This document shows positions 1-6,201 of a stretch of DNA of 6,344 nt, piece by piece. The stretch lies in the NCBI GenBank assembly GCA_937975655.1, contig CALJTZ010000313.1, positions 1 to 6,344 of the forward strand, read 5' to 3'. The position numbers were made by a program, and so were the translations under genes. The first letter of the stretch is position 1. The number at the start of each line of letters is the position of its first letter. Below the pieces are notes generated by a model. That model saw nothing but the letters and a program-made list of their open reading frames with translations. It did no database searches and was not told where the DNA came from. Source of the stretch: an uncultured Synechococcus sp. (GTDB lineage: Bacteria; Cyanobacteriota; Cyanobacteriia; PCC-6307; Cyanobiaceae).

Positions 1-1215
1 CCAGATGTCCGCGGGACTGAGCCCCAGCAGGGCACAGAGGATGGTCTTGTTCACAGCGTCGTGGGCCACCACCAGAGCGGTTTCATCGGGATTCAGGCTG
101 CTGGCGATGGTGTGCCAGCCCTTGAGCGAGCGATCCCACACGTCGTGGATGGTTTCGCCCGCAGGCATCTGCACCGTCTCCGGTGCCCGCTTCCAATCGG
201 CCAGCAACTCGGGCCAGGTGGCGGAGATCTCCTCCTCCAGGCGCCCTTCCCACTCCCCGTGGCCAATCTCCACCAGGTGGGGAACGCTGGTGAGGGGCAC
301 CCCGGGATGGTGCTGCAGGATGCCTTCCGCCGTCTGGCGGGGCCGTGCCATGGAACTCGTGTAGGCCCGGTCGAAACGCACCGCCTTGAGGAATTCACCG
401 GCAGCGGCAGCCTGGGCGTGGCCGTTCTCGTTGAGGGGGATGTCGATCTGGCCCTGGAAACGGCCCTGGCGGTTCCAGTCGGTTTCGCCGTGGCGCACCA
501 ACAGCAACCGGGGCCCGCTGGCCTTGGCGGGCAGGGTGCTGGCGCACACCTCGGGATGGAGATGGCTGGTGCCGTTGAGCGATTCGATCTGAACCGCGAT
601 GCCACCGGCGTCGTCCGGGGTGAGATTCAGCACCGAGAGGGAGGCGTTCTCCACCCGCAGGCGCCGGAATCCGCTGGCCGGCAAACCCAGCAGGGTGAGC
701 AGCAGGCAGCGCAGGATGGCGTTGTGTCCCACCACCAGAACGGTCTGGGGCTGGCTGGAGGCAGGGTCGTGGGCCTTCAGCAGCTTGTCCACGAAACGGG
801 CTGCCTGCTCCATCAGCTCCGGGATGGGGGCATAGCCACGGCCATCGGAACGCTGCAGGATCAGCTGTTCGGGATGCTGGCGCCAGAGGCGGTGCTCCTG
901 GGGGAAACGCTCCCGCACCTCGGTGCTCAGCAGACCACTCCAAGGAGCGAGATCCACCTCCAGCAGATCGTCATCCAGCTGGGCAGTGAGACCGCTGCCC
1001 TGAGCCGCTAACAGGGCTGAAGCGGTGTCCTTGGCGCGGCGCAGTGGTGAGCTGTAGGCCGCCGTGATCGGGAGATCCCGCAGGGCTTCACCGGTGGCCA
1101 GGGCCTGCTTCACGCCCTCATCGGTAAGGGAGGAGAGGTCGTCGCGACCCTGAATGCGGTGCTCGAGATTGAAGCTGCTCAGGCCGTGGCGAACCAGCAG
1201 GATCCGGAGGGACAC
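1..1215 (-). CDS. Tandem-domain histidine phosphatase (phosphoglycerate mutase-like), 3' end cut by window
   Basis: This is a cytosolic phosphatase of the histidine phosphatase (phosphoglycerate mutase/GpmB) superfamily; 405 codons are present and the frame is still open at the window edge. Two phosphatase domains lie in tandem. Domain 1 (about residues 3-200) has LLVRHG with H10 as likely phospho-acceptor, R60 in SSPLRRAKDTA, and GHN with H164. Domain 2 (from about 235) has LLLVRHGET with H242, R291, E316 in VEIGHGEWEG, and VVAHD with H385. The start is GTG at 1215, giving VSLRILLVRHG; an in-frame TAA lies six codons upstream with no other usual start between. The missing C-terminus is probably a few dozen residues. 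Domain 1 has HGL where HGE/Q is usual. Proteins of this type are annotated gpmB in cyanobacteria, and a Synechocystis superfamily member is reported to be a phosphoserine phosphatase, so true mutase activity should not be assumed. The family call is secure; the substrate is unknown. Confidence 0.9.
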   Translation of the reverse strand, partial: MSLRILLVRHGLSSFNLEHRIQGRDDLSSLTDEGVKQALATGEALRDLPITAAYSSPLRRAKDTASALLAAQGSGLTAQLDDDLLEVDLAPWSGLLSTEVRERFPQEHRLWRQHPEQLILQRSDGRGYAPIPELMEQAARFVDKLLKAHDPASSQPQTVLVVGHNAILRCLLLTLLGLPASGFRRLRVENASLSVLNLTPDDAGGIAVQIESLNGTSHLHPEVCASTLPAKASGPRLLLVRHGETDWNRQGRFQGQIDIPLNENGHAQAAAAGEFLKAVRFDRAYTSSMARPRQTAEGILQHHPGVPLTSVPHLVEIGHGEWEGRLEEEISATWPELLADWKRAPETVQMPAGETIHDVWDRSLKGWHTIASSLNPDETALVVAHDAVNKTILCALLGLSPADIW

Positions 1216-1314
1216 GGGCGCACAACACAGTTAGAGGGATCGTATGGGAGCACTCCTGAGGCCCCACCAGGCTCAGCGGCCGAGGAGAATCCAGCACAAC
1301 CCAGCATCGATCCG
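1216..1314. promoter_or_regulatory. Divergent intergenic region between phosphatase and CPBP protease genes
   Basis: This gap separates the divergently transcribed phosphatase (minus) and CPBP protease (plus) genes, if the protease starts at GTG 1315. Promoters for both should lie here by position, but I see no convincing -35/-10 pair. If the protease starts at GTG 1159 instead, this stretch encodes a hydrophilic, Pro/Ser/Glu-rich N-terminal tail. An ATG at 1244 preceded by GAGGGA opens only 24 codons in another frame. Confidence 0.35.
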
Positions 1315-2721
1315 GTGACGGCAGGCGGCGAACGACCCGAGAGCAGCGATCGGCCCCCGGGCTGGAAGGTGGCCGTTGCCCTGGTGAGCCTGGCCATCAG
1401 CCTGCTGCTGTGGCTCAACGGCCTGGTCACCAGCCTGGATCGCCCCTCCGTGGGCCATGACCTCAACCGCCGCCAGCTGGAACTGGCGGTGCTGGCGGCA
1501 CCGCAACTGCCACCGTCGATCCGGCCCGTGCTGGCGGGGGCCGATCCGCTCAACGCCCTGGAGCAGGAGCTGGAACGGCAGCGCACCAGCCTGGAGGAGC
1601 AGGGCACCCCGCCCCCGGCCAACCTGCTGCTGGAACAGGCCCTGCTGGACTTGCGCCAACAGCCGGGAGCGGCCCGCAACCTGCTGCGGCAGGTGGCAGG
1701 CGGCGAGGGGCCCGAACAGCCAATCGCCGCTGCGCTGCTCAAGGAACAGCCACTCCAACCCAGCGAGGCCCGGCGCCTGAGTGAGGGCCTCCACCAGGGG
1801 CCCCTGCTGCAGCAGTGGAGCTGCGCGAGCCTGGCGGGCAGCGGCAGCAGCTGCGGCGATGCCAAGGCCGCCAGTCGAGCCGCCCTGCAGTTGGTGGCGG
1901 TAACGGTGCTGCCGGTGCTGACCCTGGTGGTGGGGGTTTCCCTGTTGGGCCGGGAACTGTGGTTGCGCTGGCGGCGCGGCAGCGGCGCCATGGCGCCCTT
2001 GTTGGGGCCCAACCTCTCGGGCCTCGATGTGGTGCTACTGGTGGCCGGTGGCTTTGTGGTGGTGGGCGAGCTGCTCACACCGCTGCTCGTGGCACCGCTG
2101 CTGGAGGCTGGGCTGGGCAACCTGGCCCTGGCCCCAGCGCTGCGGCAGGGGTTGTCGGTTGTGGGGCTCTACCTGGCCCTGATGGCCGGCCCACTACTGA
2201 TCCTGTGGCTGATGCTTCGGGGCCGGGCAGCGGCTCCGCAGGGGGGCTGGCTCCAGTTTCGCCTCCAGCCCCTCGGCACCAGCTTCCGCCGGGCCTTTAA
2301 AACGTTCTTGATGGTGCTGCCCCTGGTGAGCCTGGTGGGCTGGCTGCAGGGACAGATCTGGGGTGATCCCGGCGGCAGCAACCCGCTGCTGGAGTTGGTG
2401 TTGAACAGCCGCAATCTGCCGGCCCTGGCCTGCTTCGCCTTCACGGCCGTGGTGCTGGCTCCCCTGTTTGAAGAAACCATCTTCCGTGGGGTGCTGCTGC
2501 CCGTGGCCGCCCGGGACCTGGGCAGTGGCTGGGGGGTGGTGATCAGCGCCGCCGTGTTCGCCGTCGCCCACCTCAGCCTGGGGGAGCTGCCGCCCCTGTT
2601 TGTGCTGGGCCTGGGGCTGGGCTGGCTACGCCTGAGCAGTGGCCGGCTCGGGGCCTCGGTGCTGATGCACGCCCTCTGGAATGCGCTCACCTTCAGCAAT
2701 CTCGTGCTATTGGGCAGCTGA
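1315..2721 (+). CDS. CPBP (Abi/CAAX-like) family intramembrane metalloprotease
   Basis: This is a polytopic membrane protein of the CPBP family, relatives of the eukaryotic Rce1 CAAX protease. The three signature motifs lie near the C-terminus, numbered from GTG 1315: FEETIFRG with E386, E387 and R391; FAVAH with F415 and H419; and HALWN with H452 and N456. These residues form the predicted intramembrane active site. Hydrophobic segments are visible near residues 17-38 (WKVAVALVSLAISLLLWL), around 190-210, 235-265, 280-305 and 328-346, plus several through the catalytic domain. A soluble, Q/E/L-rich stretch of roughly 130 residues follows the first segment and resembles a periplasmic insert. 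The start is uncertain. The frame opens at GTG 1159 (520 aa), but that overlaps the divergent phosphatase gene by 57 bases, so GTG 1315 (468 aa) is preferred; neither has a clear Shine-Dalgarno. It lies 32 bases upstream of the FtsL-like gene, probably in the same operon. Its substrate is unknown. Confidence 0.85.
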   Translation: MTAGGERPESSDRPPGWKVAVALVSLAISLLLWLNGLVTSLDRPSVGHDLNRRQLELAVLAAPQLPPSIRPVLAGADPLNALEQELERQRTSLEEQGTPPPANLLLEQALLDLRQQPGAARNLLRQVAGGEGPEQPIAAALLKEQPLQPSEARRLSEGLHQGPLLQQWSCASLAGSGSSCGDAKAASRAALQLVAVTVLPVLTLVVGVSLLGRELWLRWRRGSGAMAPLLGPNLSGLDVVLLVAGGFVVVGELLTPLLVAPLLEAGLGNLALAPALRQGLSVVGLYLALMAGPLLILWLMLRGRAAAPQGGWLQFRLQPLGTSFRRAFKTFLMVLPLVSLVGWLQGQIWGDPGGSNPLLELVLNSRNLPALACFAFTAVVLAPLFEETIFRGVLLPVAARDLGSGWGVVISAAVFAVAHLSLGELPPLFVLGLGLGWLRLSSGRLGASVLMHALWNALTFSNLVLLGS

Positions 2722-2739
2722 GCATCCGGCTCCCTTGCT

Positions 2740-2744
2740 GGAGG
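2740..2744 (+). promoter_or_regulatory. Ribosome binding site for the FtsL-like gene
   Basis: GGAGG lies nine bases before ATG 2754, a good Shine-Dalgarno match and spacing. It fixes the start of the small membrane protein gene. It is the clearest ribosome binding site among the genes whose starts are in this window. Confidence 0.7.
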
Positions 2745-2753
2745 CCGATCGCC

Positions 2754-3245
2754 ATGGTTCACTTGCGCAGTTCAGCGTCCCTGGCCGTGGTTGCCGTTCC
2801 CGTACTGAAGCCCTCCAGCGGGGCTGCCGAGGGCAACCGCGGGTCGCACCAACGACCCCTCGAGCTGATTCAGGGTTCCCTCTCCGCTCGCAGGGTGGAG
2901 CGTCAGTCGCCCGTGCTGGGCAACCTGCACCGGGTGGCCGATGGGGCTCTGGCCGGACTGGGTGTGGCCGTGCTGGGCCTGTGTGGCCTCACGCTCCACT
3001 GGCAGGGCCAGTGGACCCAGAACTTCCAGAAACTGGAGGCCGCCCAGCGGCTGGAGCACCGCCTGCAGGAATCCGCGGCCGTGCTGGAGCAACATCACCT
3101 GGGGATGGCCAAGAAACCTGGCCTGCTGGTGCCCACCAGCAGCGAGAAGCTGGTGTACGTGGAAGCGCCCAAGCCCATGGCCCCTGCCCCCATCACCTCC
3201 CTGCTGGCCGGTGTGAGCACCCGTCAGATCCTGGCGGGATACTGA
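2754..3245 (+). CDS. Small single-pass membrane protein upstream of ftsI, FtsL-like candidate
   Basis: This 163-residue protein is not one I recognise by name. It has a basic/polar N-terminus (1-60), one hydrophobic segment at about 62-82 (VADGALAGLGVAVLGLCGLT), then a Q/E/L-rich, probably coiled-coil stretch at about 84-116 (KLEAAQRLEHRLQES), and a Pro-rich tail containing VPTSSEKLVYVEAPKP. A cytoplasmic N-terminus, one helix and an outer coiled coil ending near a short 'EKL' segment is the general plan of FtsL/DivIC division proteins. It sits immediately in front of ftsI, the usual place of ftsL in many bacteria. The stop is one base before the ftsI start, so translation is probably coupled. 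The start is ATG 2754 with a good Shine-Dalgarno. The N-terminal tail is longer than in E. coli FtsL. That this is a real gene is well supported; the FtsL role is inferred from layout and position only. Confidence 0.75.
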   Translation: MVHLRSSASLAVVAVPVLKPSSGAAEGNRGSHQRPLELIQGSLSARRVERQSPVLGNLHRVADGALAGLGVAVLGLCGLTLHWQGQWTQNFQKLEAAQRLEHRLQESAAVLEQHHLGMAKKPGLLVPTSSEKLVYVEAPKPMAPAPITSLLAGVSTRQILAGY

Positions 3246-3246
3246 G

Positions 3247-5052
3247 ATGGTCACAGAGGCCCCTCGCCAGCGGCCGATGGGTCCCGCCAAACCTGGAATG
3301 CCGCGTCAGCGTCGGATTGTGGAGCTCACACCGGTGCCCTCGCGCCGGCTGTGGATGGTGTTTGGCCTGCTCACTGCAGGCCTGGCTGGGCTAGCGATGC
3401 GGCTGGCCTGGGTTCAGGTGGTGCAGGGGAACGAGCTGCTCACCCGGGCCCGGGCCATCCAGACCCAGACCACCACCCCCATCGGCAAACGCCGCACGAT
3501 CGTGGATCGCCAGGGTCGGCTGGTGGCCCTCGATGAGGAGCGCTTCACCCTCTGGGCCCACCCCCGCTACTTCGCCTTCCCCGGCGACGACATCGGCAAA
3601 CTACGCAGCCCCCTCGATGTGAGCCGCAAGCTCTCGGCGGTGCTGGCCCTGCCGATGGCCAACCTGGTGAAGACCATGGAGGGTCGCAAGTCTGGGGTGA
3701 AGGTGGCCACCGATCTGGATCCGGAAACGGCCCAACGGGTGCGCAATCTGGGCATCAGCGGCCTGGATCTGGAGCCCTATCCCCAGCGGGTGTATCCGCA
3801 GGGAGGCCTGTTCGCCAATGTGGTGGGCTTCCTCAACCTGGAGCGGGTCCCCCAGGCAGGGCTGGAGCAGAGCCGCGACGGCGATCTCAAGCGCCATGAA
3901 GCCAGCCGCTCCCTGCGCCGCGGCGCCGATGGCACGCCCCTCCCCGATGGCCTCAAGGCCGGCGTGCTCTACGGCGACGATCTGCGCCTGCAGCTCACCC
4001 TGGATGCCCGCTTGCAGCAGGTGGCCCAGCTGGCCCTCAGCAAACAGGTGAAGCAGTGGAAGGCCAAGCGGGGCGTGGCCCTGGTGATGGACGTGCGCAA
4101 CGGGGAGATGGTGGCCCTGGCCTCCACCCCCACTTACGACCCCAACCGCTTCTGGACCTTCAAGCCCGGACTGTTCCGGGAATGGTCCGTGCAGGATCTC
4201 TACGAACCGGGCTCCACCTTCAAGCCCATCAACCTGGCGATTGCTCTGCAGGAGAACGCCATTGATCCCGCCGGCAAGGTGAATGACACCGGCCAGCTCA
4301 CCATCGGCGGCTGGCCGATCTTCAACCACGACCGCAAGGGCAATGGCCTGATCGACTTCCCCACGGTCCTGCAGGTGTCCAGCAACGTGGGCATGGTGCA
4401 GGCCATGCAACGGGTGAAGCCGGCCAAGTTCTGGCACTGGCTCCGCACCTTCGGAATCGACGACGTCCCCGATACCGATCTGCCCGGTGCGGTGGCCGGC
4501 GAGCTCAAGAGCCAGAACGCCTTCGTGACCCAGCCGATTGAGCCCGCCACGGCGGCCTTCGGTCAGGGCTTCTCCCTCACGCCCCTCAAGCTGATTCAGC
4601 TGCACGCGATGCTCGCCAATGGCGGGCGCCTGGTGAGCCCCCACATCACCCGGGGTCTGCGCTCGGGCGACGATCTCGCGGCACCCCCGCCCGCATCGGG
4701 TGTTCAGCTGATCCGGCCGGAGATCGCCCAGACGGTGTTGAACTGGATGGAGACCGTGGTGGACAAGGGCAGCGGCAAAGGCACCAAGATCCCCGGCTAT
4801 CGCATCGGCGGCAAAACCGGGACAGCCCAAAAGGCTGAGAACGGCGTGTACATCCCCGGCGCCCGGATCACCAGCTTCGTGGCGCACCTGCCGATCGACG
4901 ACCCGCGCTATGTGGTGCTGGTGGTGGTGGACGAACCCCAGGGTGGCAATGCCTACGGCTCCACCGTTGCCGTGCCGGTGGCCAAGCAGATCATCGAAGC
5001 CCTCCTGGTGATCGAAAAAATCCCGCCGAGCAAGCCGGTGACCGCTTCATGA
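3247..5052 (+). CDS. ftsI: Septal peptidoglycan transpeptidase FtsI (PBP3, class B penicillin-binding protein)
   Basis: This enzyme cross-links septal peptidoglycan during division, working with FtsW. It has 601 residues, a normal length for the family. A short basic cytoplasmic N-terminus leads to one membrane helix at about 35-56 (LWMVFGLLTAGLAGLAMRLA). Then comes the non-catalytic pedestal domain (about 65-235), which contains the family-typical RTIVDRQGRLVALD. The transpeptidase domain (about 245-585) has all three penicillin-binding motifs: SxxK at S323-K326 (GSTFK), SxN at S378-N380 (SSN) and KTG at 523-525 (GGKTGTAQK). S323 is the acylated nucleophile. The start is ATG 3247, one base after the upstream stop; only a weak GCGGGA lies before it, which fits translational coupling. 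Codon use is uniformly CTG/CTC-rich, as in the genes before it. The transaldolase gene follows after 57 bases, an ftsI-tal order known from marine Synechococcus. The assignment is secure; whether it is the septal or an elongation class B PBP rests on similarity and context. Confidence 0.95.
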   Translation: MVTEAPRQRPMGPAKPGMPRQRRIVELTPVPSRRLWMVFGLLTAGLAGLAMRLAWVQVVQGNELLTRARAIQTQTTTPIGKRRTIVDRQGRLVALDEERFTLWAHPRYFAFPGDDIGKLRSPLDVSRKLSAVLALPMANLVKTMEGRKSGVKVATDLDPETAQRVRNLGISGLDLEPYPQRVYPQGGLFANVVGFLNLERVPQAGLEQSRDGDLKRHEASRSLRRGADGTPLPDGLKAGVLYGDDLRLQLTLDARLQQVAQLALSKQVKQWKAKRGVALVMDVRNGEMVALASTPTYDPNRFWTFKPGLFREWSVQDLYEPGSTFKPINLAIALQENAIDPAGKVNDTGQLTIGGWPIFNHDRKGNGLIDFPTVLQVSSNVGMVQAMQRVKPAKFWHWLRTFGIDDVPDTDLPGAVAGELKSQNAFVTQPIEPATAAFGQGFSLTPLKLIQLHAMLANGGRLVSPHITRGLRSGDDLAAPPPASGVQLIRPEIAQTVLNWMETVVDKGSGKGTKIPGYRIGGKTGTAQKAENGVYIPGARITSFVAHLPIDDPRYVVLVVVDEPQGGNAYGSTVAVPVAKQIIEALLVIEKIPPSKPVTAS

Positions 5053-5109
5053 CAAGCGGTTCTCGCAGCAGACAAGCTGGCTAGCTTGAAGTCATCTGCG
5101 GGGCTTTGT

Positions 5110-6081
5110 GTGGCCAATCTGCTCGATCAACTCGCCGCCATGACCGTCGTGGTCGCGGACACCGGCGACATCGATGCCATCAAGCAGTTCACGCCGCGCG
5201 ACGCCACCACAAACCCGTCCCTGATCCTGGCCGCCGCTCAGATTCCGGCCTATCAGAACCTGATCGACATCTCCCTGCAGGAGTCGCGCGAGGTGTGCGG
5301 AGCCACCGCTCCCGCTGAGGAGGTGGTGCGCGAGGCCCTTGATGAGATCTGCGTCACCTTCGGCAAGGAAATCCTCAAGATCGTTCCGGGCCGTGTGTCC
5401 ACCGAGGTGGATGCCCGCTTGAGCTTTGACACCGCGGCCACCGTGGCCCGCGCCAAACGCATCATGGCCTTGTATGAGGCGCAGGGCGTGAAGCGTGAGC
5501 GCGTGCTCATCAAAATTGCCTCCACATGGGAAGGCATTCAAGCCGCTGCCGAGCTGGAGCGTGAAGGCATTCGCACCAACCTCACTTTGTTGTTCTCGTT
5601 CGCCCAAGCGGTGGCGTGTGGCGATGCCAAGGTGCAGCTCATTTCCCCTTTCGTCGGCCGCATTTACGACTGGTACAAAAAGTCGGCTGGCGCGGCTTGG
5701 GTCGAGGCGGACAACGCCCAAGCCAACGACCCCGGCGTGAAGTCGGTGCGTGCCATTTACAACCACTACAAACGCCACGGCATCGCCACCGAGGTGATGG
5801 GCGCGAGCTTTCGCAACGTGGGCCAAATCACCGCGTTGGCGGGCTGCGATTTGTTGACCATTGCGCCTGAGTTGCTGGCGCAGTTGGGGGCATCGAACGA
5901 GCCTTTGGTGCAAGCCTTGAGCGCGACGGCTGCTCTGCAACTGGACTTGCCTGAGGTGCACCACACTGAGGCCTCATTCCGTTACGCGATGAACGAAGAC
6001 GCCATGGCCACCGAGAAGTTGGCCGAAGGCATTCGCGCGTTCTGTGTGGATGCGGTGAAACTGGAAGCATTGATGCACTAA
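5110..6081 (+). CDS. tal: Transaldolase, apparent cyanobacterial/betaproteobacterial hybrid reading frame
   Basis: Transaldolase moves a dihydroxyacetone unit from sedoheptulose-7-phosphate to glyceraldehyde-3-phosphate in the pentose phosphate pathway. The frame encodes 323 residues (E. coli TalB has 317), with expected catalytic residues present: D17 (VVADTGD), E99 (STEVDARLS), the Schiff-base lysine K135 (VLIKIASTW) and T159 (NLTLLFSFAQA). The start is GTG 5110, giving MANLLDQL as in picocyanobacterial homologues; TTG 5086 would add eight non-conserved residues. Residues 1 to about 90 look cyanobacterial (FTPRDATTNPSLILAAAQIP). Residues after about 105 look like Burkholderiales (IYDWYKKSAGAAW, NEDAMATEKLAEGIRAF). 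Leucine codons change from 0 of 9 TTG before position 5400 to 14 of 22 after it. Picocyanobacterial transaldolases are usually longer, with a C-terminal extension that is absent here. The function of the sequence as written is clear, but the gene is probably an assembly join rather than a natural one. Confidence 0.9.
   Translation: MANLLDQLAAMTVVVADTGDIDAIKQFTPRDATTNPSLILAAAQIPAYQNLIDISLQESREVCGATAPAEEVVREALDEICVTFGKEILKIVPGRVSTEVDARLSFDTAATVARAKRIMALYEAQGVKRERVLIKIASTWEGIQAAAELEREGIRTNLTLLFSFAQAVACGDAKVQLISPFVGRIYDWYKKSAGAAWVEADNAQANDPGVKSVRAIYNHYKRHGIATEVMGASFRNVGQITALAGCDLLTIAPELLAQLGASNEPLVQALSATAALQLDLPEVHHTEASFRYAMNEDAMATEKLAEGIRAFCVDAVKLEALMH
5368..5433. other. Probable chimeric junction within the transaldolase gene
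   Basis: This block encodes EILKIVPGRVSTEVDARLSFDT, strongly conserved between cyanobacterial and betaproteobacterial transaldolases, so the two parents could be nearly identical in DNA here. Upstream, protein residues, codon choice and gene order are cyanobacterial. Downstream, they are betaproteobacterial and lead to a proteobacterial groEL. The first TTG leucine codon of tal is at 5419. The exact breakpoint cannot be fixed within the block. Confidence 0.75.
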
Positions 6082-6115
6082 GCGTTGTCACGCGCACGCC
6101 AACAAAGCGCAGACG

Positions 6116-6157
6116 AAAAAAATCCCCGCAAGGCGTGAGCCCTGCGGGGATTTTTTT
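6116..6157. terminator. Bidirectional rho-independent terminator between convergent tal and groEL
   Basis: TCCCCGCA (6123-6130) pairs perfectly with TGCGGGGA (6143-6150). Inside, GGC (6132-6134) and GCC (6139-6141) can pair around GTGA. The stem is flanked by seven A on the left (6116-6122) and seven T on the right (6151-6157), so it has a U-tract when read from either strand. It lies 34 bases after the tal stop and serves the convergent groEL as well. Confidence 0.93.
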
Positions 6158-6166
6158 GTTTGGCAA

Positions 6167-6182
6167 GAGCACCGAAGTGCTC
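6167..6182 (-). other. cUUCGg-capped hairpin in the groEL 3' untranslated region
   Basis: Read on the minus strand, a perfect six-pair stem GAGCAC/GTGCTC closes a TTCG loop with a C-G closing pair, the exceptionally stable cUUCGg tetraloop. It begins 20 bases after the groEL stop and precedes the terminator stem. On the plus strand the loop would be CGAA, so the structure probably acts in the groEL transcript. No long U-run follows it directly, so it looks like an mRNA 3' stability element or part of a composite terminator. Confidence 0.6.
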
Positions 6183-6201
6183 AGGCAAAACGGTAGAGCA
6201 A

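Noticed and set aside
61..1011. Long plus-strand open frame (316 codons) antisense to the phosphatase gene
   Set aside because: It mirrors the minus-strand phosphatase, which has clear catalytic motifs in both domains. The antisense translation has no recognisable domain; long antisense frames are common in GC-rich DNA.
1244..1318. ATG with an upstream GAGGGA opening a 24-codon frame
   Set aside because: It stops at a TGA after 24 codons, is out of frame with the CPBP gene, and its translation resembles no leader peptide I know.
2681..3394. 237-codon plus-strand open frame overlapping the FtsL-like gene and the start of ftsI
   Set aside because: It overlaps two better-supported genes in another frame and its Gly/Arg/Pro/Ala-rich translation is typical of a shadow frame.
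3601..4887. 428-codon minus-strand open frame opposite ftsI
   Set aside because: It is rich in His, Gly, Leu and Gln as expected from the complement of GC-rich coding DNA, and ftsI on the plus strand has all three penicillin-binding motifs.
5074..5087. Small inverted repeat AAGCT-GGCT-AGCTT between ftsI and tal
   Set aside because: The five-pair stem is AT-containing, has no following T-run, and is too weak to call a terminator or operator.
5092..5964. 290-codon minus-strand open frame opposite tal
   Set aside because: It lies opposite the transaldolase, which has its active-site residues in place; no recognisable domain is seen in the antisense translation. It also crosses the suspected junction.
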